Below are positions 17,595-25,692 of a stretch of 64,000 nt of DNA, piece after piece. Numbering within the stretch: the stretch's first letter is position 1; every line of letters starts with the position of its first letter. The stretch is from Sphingomonas canadensis. Lineage in GTDB: Bacteria; Pseudomonadota; Alphaproteobacteria; Sphingomonadales; Sphingomonadaceae. The position numbers were made by a program, and so were the translations under genes. Below the pieces are notes generated by a model. It made no database searches. It saw only the letters and a list, made by a program, of their open reading frames with translations, and was not told the DNA's origin. The stretch is from positions 248,001 through 312,000 of the forward strand of contig NZ_JAPDRA010000003.1 in assembly GCF_026013525.1 (NCBI RefSeq). Reading direction: 5' to 3'.

Positions 17595-17755
17595 TGGAGC
17601 CCCGCCTCATCGCCGGCTATGCGCTGGTCGGACTGACCGTGTTCTGCGTCGCGGCCGTGCTGTTCACCCTGTGGATGCGCGCGCGTATCGAGCGCAAAAT
17701 CCAGCTTGGGCACGGCAAGCCGCGCCGCTCAGACCGCTGGCCCTGGCCGCGCTGA
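17594..17755 (+). CDS. Very small single-pass membrane protein
   Basis: I read a 53-codon frame starting at the ATG that overlaps the previous stop (TGATG). The protein starts MEPRLIAGYALVGLTVF, has one membrane helix at residues 6-27 (ending VLFTLWM), then a basic tail RARIERKIQ...KPRRSDRWPWPR. The positive tail predicts a cytoplasmic C-terminus. There is no known function. It would be missed by gene callers with a 60-residue cut-off. Support is the overlap, the helix and the clean frame only. Confidence 0.5.
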   Translation: MEPRLIAGYALVGLTVFCVAAVLFTLWMRARIERKIQLGHGKPRRSDRWPWPR

Positions 17756-17777
17756 TCCGCGCGGCCCGGGAAGCGGG

Positions 17778-18380
17778 TCAGCCGCACAGCTCCTGCGCGA
17801 TGCGCCGGTAGAGCGCGCAGACGTCGTCCAGATCCTCGCCGCTCGCTTCGATCCGCTCGCCGATGCCGAAGCGGCGCAGCGGTGCCTGGGTGCCCGGCAG
17901 CTCGGGCCAGCCGGCGGTCAGGAAGCCGCAATCCAGGCTGTCGCCGCGCGTTACGCGGCCCTCGCAATGGAACAGGCATTCGCGTGAGCGGCCCAGCGCG
18001 CGCAGCCGCTCGGCGTCGGGATGCGGCCTGCCCAACCATTGCCGGTAGGCGCCCAGCTTGTTCGAGGTATTCCGTTGGCCCGGGCGCGCGGCCAGCCCGC
18101 GCGCCAGTGCGGCCTCGTCGATCAGCAGATTCAGAAAGCGATCGAGTTCACGCAGGCCGTTGCCGATCACCTTGGCACGATAGCGGCCCGTGATCGGCGC
18201 GGCTCCCTCCGCGCCCGGCCAGGGCCGCAGTCCCGCGCCCAGAAAGGATGCGCCGCGCAGCAGCGTCGCGCTGGCGCGCGCAAGCGGCGGATATATTCCC
18301 GGAAGCAGGGGTGGGCTGCCGCCGCCGCTGGTGGCGGCGGGGCTGCTCTCGCGCATCAGTCGGGCAGCCGCGCCGGGCAT
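17778..18380 (-). CDS. Hypothetical protein at the end of the infA-paralogue operon
   Basis: A 200-residue protein I do not recognise. No signal peptide is obvious; the first 60 residues are Ala/Gly/Pro-rich. The conserved-looking part is the C-terminal half: YRAKVIGNGLRELDRFLNLL, then RECLFHCEGRVTRGDSLDCG with several Cys and His, which could bind metal. The ATG overlaps the upstream DUF2384-like gene by one base. I considered a RES-type toxin, given the antitoxin-like neighbour, but the RES signature residues are not seen. Confidence 0.6.
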   Translation of the reverse strand: MPGAAARLMRESSPAATSGGGSPPLLPGIYPPLARASATLLRGASFLGAGLRPWPGAEGAAPITGRYRAKVIGNGLRELDRFLNLLIDEAALARGLAARPGQRNTSNKLGAYRQWLGRPHPDAERLRALGRSRECLFHCEGRVTRGDSLDCGFLTAGWPELPGTQAPLRRFGIGERIEASGEDLDDVCALYRRIAQELCG

Positions 18381-18664
18381 CAGCCCTCGCGCAGCGCCTG
18401 GATCGCGCGCTCGACGGCTTCGCAGCCCGCGGCGCTGGCCACCGCCAGGTCGAGCGGACGTCCGCCGAGCCCGTCGTTATGACTGTTGAGGAAGGCGATC
18501 GCGGCGTCCGCGCCAAGCTGGTTCCAGGCGAGCAGCGCGATGCGGCTCTGCCGCTCCGCGCCATCGGGTGAGATGCGCACCGCCCTGAATTTGTTGCGGA
18601 ACTGCTGCCGCTTCGGGCGCGCGGCGTCATCGGACGGCGGCGCGGGAGGCTGGTTTCCGGTCAT
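18380..18664 (-). CDS. MbcA/ParS-like (DUF2384) domain protein
   Basis: A 94-residue protein. Residues 50-90, with [34 protein letters not shown], match the pattern of the MbcA/ParS/Xre toxin-binding domain (LNxPNxxLGGRxPLDLL). The N-terminal half is basic ([17 protein letters not shown]). In classical systems this domain belongs to an antitoxin paired with a RES toxin. Here it overlaps the infA paralogue by 4 nt upstream and the 200-residue hypothetical by 1 nt downstream, so a toxin-antitoxin role is not shown. Confidence 0.65.
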   Translation of the reverse strand: MTGNQPPAPPSDDAARPKRQQFRNKFRAVRISPDGAERQSRIALLAWNQLGADAAIAFLNSHNDGLGGRPLDLAVASAAGCEAVERAIQALREG

Positions 18665-18921
18665 CGCCGCTTGTTCCTCCGGGCACCAAAGCCCGCGTTG
18701 GCCACGCGCTCGCGATAGACGAGGCGGCCCTTTTCCATGTCATAGGGCGACATTTCGATCTGGACGCGATCCCCGACCAGCGTCCGGATGCGGTATTTGC
18801 GCATCTTGCCGGCGGTATAGACGATGATCCGGTGCCCGTTTTCCAGCGATACGCGGAAACGGCCATCGGGGAGTATCTCTTCGATCAGTCCATCGAGCGT
18901 GAGTATGCCTTCCTTTGCCAA
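18661..18921 (-). CDS. infA: Translation initiation factor IF-1 paralogue
   Basis: IF-1 occupies the ribosomal A site during initiation. The 86-residue frame starts at a TTG (18919-18921) as (M)[19 protein letters not shown], continues [41 protein letters not shown] and [10 protein letters not shown], all classic IF-1 S1-fold positions. It then has a basic tail ending ARRNKRR, longer than standard 72-residue IF-1. The tail and divergence suggest a second copy, as found in some Proteobacteria, with the main infA elsewhere. It lies 4 nt after the 57-residue gene and overlaps the DUF2384-like gene by ATGA. Confidence 0.9.
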   Translation of the reverse strand: MAKEGILTLDGLIEEILPDGRFRVSLENGHRIIVYTAGKMRKYRIRTLVGDRVQIEMSPYDMEKGRLVYRERVANAGFGARRNKRR

Positions 18922-18925
18922 GGCC

Positions 18926-19099
18926 TCAGGCCAGCCCGGCCAGCATAGCGGGGGCGCCGAGTTGCTGCTGAAGGTCGCGGATCCGGGCCGCATAGCATTC
19001 GGCCAACCCGCGATGGGCAAGGCGTGCCTCGCCGCAGTCCGCCGCATCGGCCATCATCAGCGCTCGCTGATGGCGGGATAAAAGGTAATTCAGGTCCAA
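18926..19099 (-). CDS. Small conserved-type protein, first gene of the infA-paralogue operon
   Basis: A 57-residue protein starting at a TTG (19097-19099) with AGGAG about 8 nt upstream. The sequence begins (M)[19 protein letters not shown] and ends [17 protein letters not shown], an all-helical pattern I recall from short sphingomonad and other alphaproteobacterial proteins of unknown function. It ends 4 nt before the infA paralogue. No catalytic residues are evident. Confidence 0.6.
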   Translation of the reverse strand: MDLNYLLSRHQRALMMADAADCGEARLAHRGLAECYAARIRDLQQQLGAPAMLAGLA

Positions 19100-19275
19100 G
19101 AGCCTGCTCCTGCTGATGTAAGCGGGAGCACGCCGGTCTCTCAGCCGCTGGCGCCTACGGGGCCGTTCTGCCAGCGATGCCAAGCATATAGGCACGATAG
19201 CGCCCCGGCGTAACCCCCGGCCCGGGAAAAACCCCTCCCGCGGCCCGAAGCTTGACGCGCGAAAATCGATTCGAT

Positions 19276-19295
19276 ATTTCCAGATATATGGAAAT
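19276..19295. promoter_or_regulatory. ArsR operator candidate overlapping the arsR start
   Basis: ATTTCC (19276-19281) and GGAAAT (19290-19295) form a perfect 6-bp inverted repeat around an AT-rich centre. It overlaps the start codon at 19288. Binding here would block initiation, fitting ArsR autorepression. AT-rich two-fold sites are usual for ArsR proteins. Confidence 0.55.
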
Positions 19296-19644
19296 GAATG
19301 AGCCCGTAACCGGCGCCGCACATGCGGTGGAAGCCCTGGGAGCGCTGGCGCAGGAACACCGGCTGGCGGTGTTCCGGCTGCTGGTGCAGGCGGGGGCGCC
19401 GGGCATGGCGGCGGGCGCGATCGCGGGCGCGGTGGGGCTTCCAGGCTCCTCGCTCTCGTTCCACCTGGCGCATCTGACGCGCGCCGGGCTGGTCACGCAG
19501 GAACGGCGGGGCCGCTCGCTGATCTATCGCGCGGACTTTGCGGCGATGAACGCGCTGCTCGGCTATCTTATGGAAAACTGCTGCGGCGGGGCGGCGTGCG
19601 CGCCGGCCGCCGCGCCAGAGGCAACAGAGAGGAAATCGGCATGA
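19288..19644 (+). CDS. arsR: ArsR-family arsenic-responsive repressor
   Basis: A 118-residue winged-helix repressor. VEALGALAQEHRLAVFRLLV begins the ArsR/SmtB domain, SSLSFHLAHLTRAGLVTQERRGRSLIYRAD gives the recognition helix and wing. The C-terminal ENCC plus a further Cys (GGAAC) resembles the As(III)-binding cysteines placed near the C-terminus in one ArsR subgroup. The last four bases overlap the next gene. With no arsenite the protein should repress the operon from the dyad at its start codon; this is inferred from the family. Confidence 0.9.
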   Translation: MEMNEPVTGAAHAVEALGALAQEHRLAVFRLLVQAGAPGMAAGAIAGAVGLPGSSLSFHLAHLTRAGLVTQERRGRSLIYRADFAAMNALLGYLMENCCGGAACAPAAAPEATERKSA

Positions 19645-20099
19645 TGCGGATGCACGTCCATGTCGGCGTGAGCGATCTCGATCGCTCGGTCGGCTTCTAC
19701 ACCGTCTTCTTCGGCGCTCCGCCCAGCGTGCTGAAGCCCGACTATGCCAAGTGGATGCTGGAGGAGCCGCGGATGAACTTCGCCATCTCCAGCGGGCGCG
19801 AGGAGGCGGGCATCCGCCACCTGGGCATCCAGGCGGAAACCGGCGACGAACTGGTCGAGGTCTATGGCCGCCTTCAGGCCGCCGACCGTCCCGTGCTGGA
19901 CGAAGGCGCGACCACCTGCTGCTACGCCAAATCGGAGAAGAGCTGGATCGCCGATCCCGACGGCGTGGTTTGGGAGGCGTTCCACACCACCGGGGAATCG
20001 ACCGTCTATGGCGGAAACCCGGCGCTGGAGCAGCTTGCCGACGCTGCCGCCGCGCGGCCCGCGCAGGGCGGATGCTGCGTGCCCGCGGGGCTCAAGTGA
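19641..20099 (+). CDS. arsI: ArsI/CadI-type vicinal-oxygen-chelate protein, probable C-As lyase
   Basis: A 152-residue single VOC (glyoxalase-fold) protein. It has the ArsI layout: N-terminal His (MHVHVGVSDLDRSVGFY, His5/His7), a second metal His in IRHLGIQ (His60), the vicinal thiol pair TTCCYAKSEKSW (Cys93-Cys94) and the metal Glu in WEAFHT (Glu112). The Cys-Cys pair distinguishes ArsI, which cleaves the carbon-arsenic bond of trivalent methyl- and aromatic arsenicals, from ordinary glyoxalases. The C-terminus has another CC. It is coupled to arsR by ATGA and to arsC by GTGA. Old annotations call this family CadI. Confidence 0.88.
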   Translation: MMRMHVHVGVSDLDRSVGFYTVFFGAPPSVLKPDYAKWMLEEPRMNFAISSGREEAGIRHLGIQAETGDELVEVYGRLQAADRPVLDEGATTCCYAKSEKSWIADPDGVVWEAFHTTGESTVYGGNPALEQLADAAAARPAQGGCCVPAGLK

Positions 20100-20611
20100 G
20101 CGTGGATCGCGTGCGCAACGTGCTGGTGCTGTGTACCGGCAATTCCGCGCGATCCATCCTGGGCGAGGCGCTGATCAACCGCGACGGCGCGGGCCGCTTC
20201 CGCGCCTTCTCCGCCGGCAGCTTCCCCAAGGGGCAGGTGCATCCGATGGCGCTGACGGTGCTGCGCGAGGCTGGCGTGGCGGTGGACGGCTATCGCTCCA
20301 AGAGCTGGGACGAGTTCGCCGCCCCCGGCGCGCCGCCGATCGATATCGTGGTGACGGTGTGCGACAATGCCGCAGGCGAGACCTGCCCGATCTGGCCGGG
20401 CGCCCCCGTGCGTGCGCACTGGGGCATCGACGATCCGGCGGCGGTGGAAGGGCCGGGGCAGCACGCCGCCTTCGTCCGCGCCTATGAACAGCTCGCCCGC
20501 CGCGTCGCGATGCTGCTCGCGCTCGACGAGGAGGCGTTGGCCGGGCCGGGGCTTGCCGCGCGGCTCAACGCCATCGGTCAAACGGCGGACGCGCCCGCGC
20601 ATGCCGGCTGA
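20096..20611 (+). CDS. arsC: Arsenate reductase, low-molecular-weight phosphatase (thioredoxin) type
   Basis: A 171-residue protein starting at GTG 20096. The P-loop LVLCTGNSARS holds the nucleophile Cys13 (CX5R). The redox pair is Cys89 and Cys97 in VVTVCDNAAGETCPIWPG, spaced as in thioredoxin-coupled ArsC. It reduces arsenate to arsenite in the cytoplasm. It overlaps arsI by 4 nt and the aquaporin gene by 11 nt. Confidence 0.93.
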   Translation: MSVDRVRNVLVLCTGNSARSILGEALINRDGAGRFRAFSAGSFPKGQVHPMALTVLREAGVAVDGYRSKSWDEFAAPGAPPIDIVVTVCDNAAGETCPIWPGAPVRAHWGIDDPAAVEGPGQHAAFVRAYEQLARRVAMLLALDEEALAGPGLAARLNAIGQTADAPAHAG

Positions 20612-21266
20612 ACCGCTGGCGCGCAGGCTGGCGGCGGAGGGGCTGGGCAGCTTCTTCCTGTTCGCCACGGTGATCGGATCGGGGGTGATGGCGGAGCGGC
20701 TGGCGGGCGGCAACATCGCCGTCGCGCTGACCGGCAACACGCTGGCCACCGCCGCGATGCTGTTCGTGCTGATCACGATGCTGGGGCCGGTTTCCGGCGC
20801 GCATATGAACCCGGCGGTCAGCCTGGTCGCGGCGATCCGGCGCGAGCTGGGCTGGGGCGATGCGGGCGCCTATGCGCTGGCGCAGGCGGGCGGCGGCATC
20901 CTGGGCGTGTGGACGGCGCATGTGATGTTCGCGATGCCGGTGCTGGAATTCTCGGCCAAGGCGCGCACTGGGATCGGCCAGTGGACCGGCGAGTTCGTCG
21001 CCACCTTCGGGCTGGTGCTGACGATCCTGGGCACGGTGCGCCACCGGCCGCAATGGGTCGCGCCGTCGGTCGCGATGTATATCGCCGCGGCCTATTGGTT
21101 CACCTCATCCACCAGCTTCGCCAACCCGGCGATCACGCTGGCGCGCAGCCTGTCGGACAGTTTCGCGGGGATCGCGCCGGGGGACGTTCCCGGCTTCGTC
21201 GCGGCACAGCTCACGGGCGCCCTGGCGGCGGCCGCGGCGGGGCGGCTGCTGTTCGAGGAGAGGTGA
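20601..21266 (+). CDS. aqpS: Aquaglyceroporin-family channel in arsenic operon (AqpS-like)
   Basis: A 221-residue MIP-family channel. Two NPA boxes are present: HMNPAVSLVAAI (first half) and FANPAITLARSLSD (second half), with six hydrophobic helices. The last helix ends RLLFEER. In rhizobia an aquaporin (AqpS) replaces an arsenite pump and lets arsenite leave down its gradient after ArsC action; this operon has no arsB or acr3 gene, so the same role is inferred. The start overlaps the end of arsC. Confidence 0.88.
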   Translation: MPAEPLARRLAAEGLGSFFLFATVIGSGVMAERLAGGNIAVALTGNTLATAAMLFVLITMLGPVSGAHMNPAVSLVAAIRRELGWGDAGAYALAQAGGGILGVWTAHVMFAMPVLEFSAKARTGIGQWTGEFVATFGLVLTILGTVRHRPQWVAPSVAMYIAAAYWFTSSTSFANPAITLARSLSDSFAGIAPGDVPGFVAAQLTGALAAAAAGRLLFEER

Positions 21267-21308
21267 CCCCGATCCTCCCCCGTGCGGGGGAGGGCAGGGC
21301 AGCCGCGC

Positions 21309-23696
21309 TCAGGCGGCGGCCTTCACCTTTGCCTCGGCCGCCTTGCGGCGCCACACCACGGGGCGGAACACCAGCGATACGACATAGGGCTCGTCCACGC
21401 CTTCGGGCGGGGGGATCAGCAGCATGCCGGCGGGATCGGCGCGGTACAGGCCCGGCGCGGCGGCCTCCATCGCATCGGTGATCGCGCGGGCGGCGCGGGT
21501 GGCGTCGTGTTCCTTGCCCGGAACCATGCCCGATACCGGGGTGTAGCTGAGCTCCTCCACCTGCACCCATTCGGCGATCTGGCCGATCTGGATCGCCACC
21601 GTCGGCCGCTGGCGGCCCACGGGAATGCGCATCCGGTAATAGCCCTCGGCGGTGGGGAAGGCGTCGAAGCGCACCGCCGCCTGGTCGCGTGGGGTGACCA
21701 GCATCGCGGGCACGGGCACGCCGCCCACCTCGAAATCGCTGCTGCGCAGGTCGAGCTTGAAGCGCGACGCGGCGAAATTGGCCAGGCTGACGGGCAGGCC
21801 CTGCGCCTGAAGCTCGGCCGACATGAACTGCGGGATATGATCGTTGTAGAAGGTCAGGCCGCGGCGGCGCAGCCCCTGCGATCCGCGGTCGGGGTCGATC
21901 AGCATCTCGGTGGCGGAGGTGCCCATGTTGTAGTCGTAGACGAAGCTCTCGAAGACCCTCACCTCGCTGGCGTTGGGCAGGAAGAACAGCCGGGCCAGCG
22001 CGGCGGCGGCGGCGCGGCAGCGGCCGTCCAGATCGTCCGAATCCGGCGCGCGCACGCGGCCCAGCCCGGATTCGAGCGCATAGTCTAGGCACGCCTGCTG
22101 CACGGTGCCGCGCGCCGCGTTATGCGCCGCCTTGGCGTCCACCTGCTCGCGGACCGGCTCGCCCTCCGCGGTGAAGTCGATCGTCGATCCCTGTTCGACG
22201 TTGCAGAGCTGCTCGACCACCACGATCGACCGCGAAAGCGCGTGGAGCGTGCGATAATCATAGTTGCGGACGTCGATCATCCCCTTCTTGTCGAGCCCGG
22301 AGGCCTTCTTCTCGCGCAGGAAGATGTAGCGGCCGTGGAGCGTGACGTTCATCGCCTCGCGCAGCACGGGCGTCAGGAAGTTCTGGACGGTGCCGTTGTA
22401 GCCGATATCGACCAGGCACACCGCATCGCCCGGGTACACGCCGGCGCGGGCCAGGTGCGCGATGAACTTCTTGAGGAACCCGGCACGGCGCGTGAAGATC
22501 TTGCGCTGCATGTCGGGCGTGTGGAGGAACTTCACGAACGCCTTGCGCTGCGCCTCGGCATCGCCCTTCAGGAACTTGGCATATTCGTTCTCGAAAAGCA
22601 TGAGCTGGCGGCCGATCGAGCGGATCGGAATACGCTCGATCCATTCCTCCAGATATTTGTCGAGCGCTTCCTCGTCCGAGATGCTGGCGCGCAGCGCGAC
22701 GAAACGGCTGATTTCCACCGTGGCGGCGCCGGCTTCCGGGAACAGCGCGTCGAACACGCGATAGGGCAGGTAGCCGTCGCGCATCACGAACAGCGGGCGC
22801 ACCGGGCGGCCCGCCGCCTGGGACAGCGCATCCAGCTCCGCCTTCAGCCAGTATGAGAAGCTGTGGAGCGCCGGCCCCATCACGTCATGGCCCAGCGCAT
22901 AGGCGGGGTCGCTGCTGGCGCGTAGCGCGACGCGGGTGCGATGCGCCTGGTGTACGGGGCGCGAGATGCCCGCCTGGGGGTCCAGTATCAGCGCGGTCGC
23001 CGCCTCCATGCGCAGCCGCGCGGCGGCCTCGTCGTCGAACTGGATCAGGTGGACGGCGTGGATGCCCAGCTCGCGCGGGGCCTGGAAATCGGCGCGGCGG
23101 TTGTCGCCCACGTGCAGGATGCGCGCGGGATCGGCGCCCATCTCCTTCAGCACATGATCGAACAGCCCGTCGCGTTTGCCCTCGCCATATTGCGCGGAGA
23201 CGAAGACGCGGTCGATCAGCGCCACCAGCTCCTCGCCCGCCGCGGCGGCGATATGCGCGCGAAGCTGGGGTTCGGAGAGATACATGTCGCTGACGATGAT
23301 CACGGTCAGCCCGCGCCGCTTCGCCTCGCGGATCAGCGCGACCGCGGGGGCGAAGGCGAAGGCGTGCCGCGCCTCGATCGCCAGCTCGCGCTCGACGGCG
23401 GCGGATACCGCGGCCTCGTCGGCGCCGGGCAGCATGTGGCGATAGACATCCTCGATCCGGATCTCCTTCAGCCCGCGCTTGCTCCACGCACGCTTGCGCG
23501 CCTCGGATTCGCCCCACATGCGCGGCTCGATGCCGCCGCCCGGCAGCGCCAGATCGGCGAACACGTCGGTCGGCGCATGGGTGTTGCGCCAGATCAGCGT
23601 ATCGAAACAGTCGAGCGACAGTATCTCGATCCCCGGCGGCGCGTGATCGAGCAGCGTCTCCAGCTCATGGGCGCGCACGGAAGTCGGCATCGTCAT
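21309..23696 (-). CDS. Large HAD-superfamily hydrolase-domain protein
   Basis: A 795-residue protein. Residues 20-220 hold a HAD domain: ILSLDCFDTLIWRN (nucleophile DxxDT), LTVIIVSDMYLSEPQL (motif II) and ILHVGDNRRADFQAPRELG (motifs III/IV). About 570 residues follow that I cannot assign to a domain; they include DAVCLVDIGYNGTVQNFL, PLFVMRDGYLPYRVFD and a beta-rich C-terminal 150 residues. Similar two-part HAD proteins occur near polysaccharide genes, but no such genes lie here. A second ATG at 23690 has the better-spaced GGGGA. It converges on the arsenic operon. Confidence 0.8.
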   Translation of the reverse strand: MTMPTSVRAHELETLLDHAPPGIEILSLDCFDTLIWRNTHAPTDVFADLALPGGGIEPRMWGESEARKRAWSKRGLKEIRIEDVYRHMLPGADEAAVSAAVERELAIEARHAFAFAPAVALIREAKRRGLTVIIVSDMYLSEPQLRAHIAAAAGEELVALIDRVFVSAQYGEGKRDGLFDHVLKEMGADPARILHVGDNRRADFQAPRELGIHAVHLIQFDDEAAARLRMEAATALILDPQAGISRPVHQAHRTRVALRASSDPAYALGHDVMGPALHSFSYWLKAELDALSQAAGRPVRPLFVMRDGYLPYRVFDALFPEAGAATVEISRFVALRASISDEEALDKYLEEWIERIPIRSIGRQLMLFENEYAKFLKGDAEAQRKAFVKFLHTPDMQRKIFTRRAGFLKKFIAHLARAGVYPGDAVCLVDIGYNGTVQNFLTPVLREAMNVTLHGRYIFLREKKASGLDKKGMIDVRNYDYRTLHALSRSIVVVEQLCNVEQGSTIDFTAEGEPVREQVDAKAAHNAARGTVQQACLDYALESGLGRVRAPDSDDLDGRCRAAAAALARLFFLPNASEVRVFESFVYDYNMGTSATEMLIDPDRGSQGLRRRGLTFYNDHIPQFMSAELQAQGLPVSLANFAASRFKLDLRSSDFEVGGVPVPAMLVTPRDQAAVRFDAFPTAEGYYRMRIPVGRQRPTVAIQIGQIAEWVQVEELSYTPVSGMVPGKEHDATRAARAITDAMEAAAPGLYRADPAGMLLIPPPEGVDEPYVVSLVFRPVVWRRKAAEAKVKAAA

Positions 23697-23792
23697 TCCC
23701 CAGACCTATTTGGCAAGGGTTTGTGACCATGCGTGGTTAGCAATCGGTTAAAGCGGCAGGCCGGGAATGCCGCGGCCCGCCGCCCGTGCGGC

Positions 23793-25130
23793 TCAGCCCA
23801 CCGGGGAGCCGAGCTCGAAGCTCATCGTGCGGAAGTCGATCGCATAATATTCGAATCCGCCCAGCACGTCCTGGCCCAGCGTGCCCAGCCGCGGCTCGCG
23901 CGTGCTCGCCTCGCCGCCCAGCACCACCTGGATTACCGGCAGCGCGCGCGTGCGCCCGCCGATGGTGACGCTGGCGGGCTGCCACAGCCCCACCTCCTGC
24001 TCGCGCATGCCGCCCGCTCCGGCGATGCGCCGCTTGCCGCGGGTCAGCCCGGCGACCAGATCGGGATGCAGCGCGGCGAAGCGCGAGGAAAGCGCGGTAG
24101 TGGTGGCGCCGGTATCCAGGTGCAGCGTCGCACCGGCCCCGTTGATGCCCGACACGACATAAAGGTCGTTGCCGGTCGCGCGCAGATTATCGGCCGATCG
24201 TCCGCCCTTGCCGCCCGCCAGAAAGCTGCCGTCGCGGCCGAACTGGACGCGGCCCAGCGCGCGGAACACCGGATAGCCGACGATCGCCTCGATCGTGTAG
24301 CCGCCGGGCAGCGGGAAAGTGAGCGCGCTGTCGTCGATCACCAGGAAGGCCACATTGCGCAGCTCGACGCCCGCGATCGTCATCCGCGCCGCGATCGCGA
24401 TGCGGGTGGGCACCTCCGCCTGGCTGGTGCTGCCCACGCTGGCGGTGCCGTCCAGGATGCGCATGCCCAGCCGCTTCGCCGTGGCGGCGGAAACGACCGA
24501 CAGGTTCGCGCCGGTATCGAACACCGCGTCGATCGCGGTGCCGTCGATGCTCACCGGCCCGCGTACCAGCCCGGCCTTGTCGCGCGCGGCCTGGATGCGG
24601 CCCGGCGTCCCGCCCGCCACGGCCTGGCGCGGCTCGGGCGCCAGCAGCGTCGCCATGCCCAGCGCCTGCTTCGTGGTCAGCACATCGGCCGGATTGGCAC
24701 TGCCCTCCATCAGCGGCAGCGCCGCGCGATAGGCCGCCGCGGCGCCGGCATAATCGCCCTCGCCGAACGCCAGATCGGCCTTGATCGCCCAGGCGGCGGC
24801 GTTGCGCGCGGCATCCTTGTCGCGCGTCGCGAAATAGGCGGCCAGCGCCTTCTCCGCCTCGGCATGGCGCAGCCGGGTGGCGGCGATGCGCGCGCGCAGC
24901 AGCGCGGCGCCGGCGCGGTCCCTCATCCCAGGCAGCGCGGCCTCCAGCGGGGCGATGTCGCCCGCCCCGGTCGAATCGAGCAGCGCGGCGGCATCGGCCG
25001 GGGAGGCGGTCTGCGCCGCGCCGGGGGAGATCGTGATCGCCAGCGGGGCCGCGGTCAGCATGGCCAGCGCCAGCGCGACGGCCAGGCGGCGGGGACGGGA
25101 CATGCCGGTTCTTGTCGAAGAGATGAACAT
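23793..25130 (-). CDS. Secreted retropepsin-like aspartic protease with helical repeat N-domain
   Basis: A 445-residue protein with a signal peptide (residues about 10-40, ending near GAAQTA). Residues 45-175 are alanine-rich helices resembling TPR. Two aspartic-protease-like lobes follow: IDAVFDTGANLSVVS and GATLHLDTGATTTALS, each with D-T/S-G, plus a YTIEAIVGYPVFRALG and a GTLGQDVLGGFEYYAID flap/hydrophobic motif. The double DTG makes a pepsin-like active site within one chain plausible. The ATG at 25130 has GGAG 8 nt before it. It is divergent from the DUF2975 gene. Confidence 0.83.
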   Translation of the reverse strand: MFISSTRTGMSRPRRLAVALALAMLTAAPLAITISPGAAQTASPADAAALLDSTGAGDIAPLEAALPGMRDRAGAALLRARIAATRLRHAEAEKALAAYFATRDKDAARNAAAWAIKADLAFGEGDYAGAAAAYRAALPLMEGSANPADVLTTKQALGMATLLAPEPRQAVAGGTPGRIQAARDKAGLVRGPVSIDGTAIDAVFDTGANLSVVSAATAKRLGMRILDGTASVGSTSQAEVPTRIAIAARMTIAGVELRNVAFLVIDDSALTFPLPGGYTIEAIVGYPVFRALGRVQFGRDGSFLAGGKGGRSADNLRATGNDLYVVSGINGAGATLHLDTGATTTALSSRFAALHPDLVAGLTRGKRRIAGAGGMREQEVGLWQPASVTIGGRTRALPVIQVVLGGEASTREPRLGTLGQDVLGGFEYYAIDFRTMSFELGSPVG

Positions 25131-25158
25131 CAATTAATCTCCGAATCACGCGAATATC

Positions 25159-25190
25159 TTTTCGTAAAACAGAAAGAGATTTTTGTAAAA
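25159..25190. repeat. Two 11-bp repeats at the DUF2975 start, candidate XRE operators
   Basis: TTTTCGTAAAA (25159-25169) and TTTTTGTAAAA (25180-25190) are near-palindromes placed 21 bp apart, two helical turns, so a dimer could contact both on one face. The second ends at the first base of the DUF2975 start codon. AT-richness contrasts sharply with the surrounding sequence. The XRE gene downstream is the likely binder, by inference. Confidence 0.5.
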
Positions 25191-25684
25191 TGGCAAATAG
25201 CATGCCATTAGTGCGGCTTGCGCGGGGGCTGCGCGCCGCCGCGCTCGCGATCGCGGTGCTGCTGCCGCTGCTGGCGCTGGCCGCCATGCTGGCGCCGGCT
25301 GCTATGGTGGAGGTGCATGCCGGCCACCTGCCCTGCGCCTGGGGCGGGGCGGTGGCGCTGGCGGTCAGCCTGCTGCTTGCCGCCGGGCTGGTGTCGCTCG
25401 CGCGGATGCTGGCGCTGGTGATGCGGGGTCAGGTGTTCGCACCGGCCGCCACGCGCCATTTCCGCCGCTTCGCGCTGTTGCTGCTGCTCGCGGCGGTGGC
25501 GGGCGTGGTGCTGCCGGTGCTGGTCCAGGCGGGGCTGGTGGCGGCGGGCGGGCGCGGCACGGTGGTGATCGGGATCGACGACCGCGATCTGGTCACGCTG
25601 CTGCTGGGCGGAGTGCTGTTCTTCGTTGCACGGCTGTTCGACGAGGCCGCGCGCCTCGAAGAAGACAGCCGCTCGATCGTCTGA
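25190..25684 (+). CDS. DUF2975 family membrane protein
   Basis: A 164-residue protein with four membrane helices, about residues 15-37, 48-72, 92-113 and 133-150. The pattern VLLPLLALAAML, LARMLALVMRGQVFAPAATRHFRRFA and LVTLLLGGVLFFVARLFDEAARLEEDSRSIV matches DUF2975. This family is usually encoded directly before a short XRE repressor, exactly as here. A second ATG at 25202 is an alternative start, since no strong ribosome site precedes 25190. Function unknown. Confidence 0.82.
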   Translation: MANSMPLVRLARGLRAAALAIAVLLPLLALAAMLAPAAMVEVHAGHLPCAWGGAVALAVSLLLAAGLVSLARMLALVMRGQVFAPAATRHFRRFALLLLLAAVAGVVLPVLVQAGLVAAGGRGTVVIGIDDRDLVTLLLGGVLFFVARLFDEAARLEEDSRSIV

Positions 25685-25692
25685 GGCCGGCC

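Noticed and set aside
17778..18664. RES/DUF2384 toxin-antitoxin pair
   Set aside because: The antitoxin-like domain is present, but the 200-residue neighbour lacks the Arg, Tyr and Ser residues and order expected of RES toxins. The operon is led by an infA paralogue.
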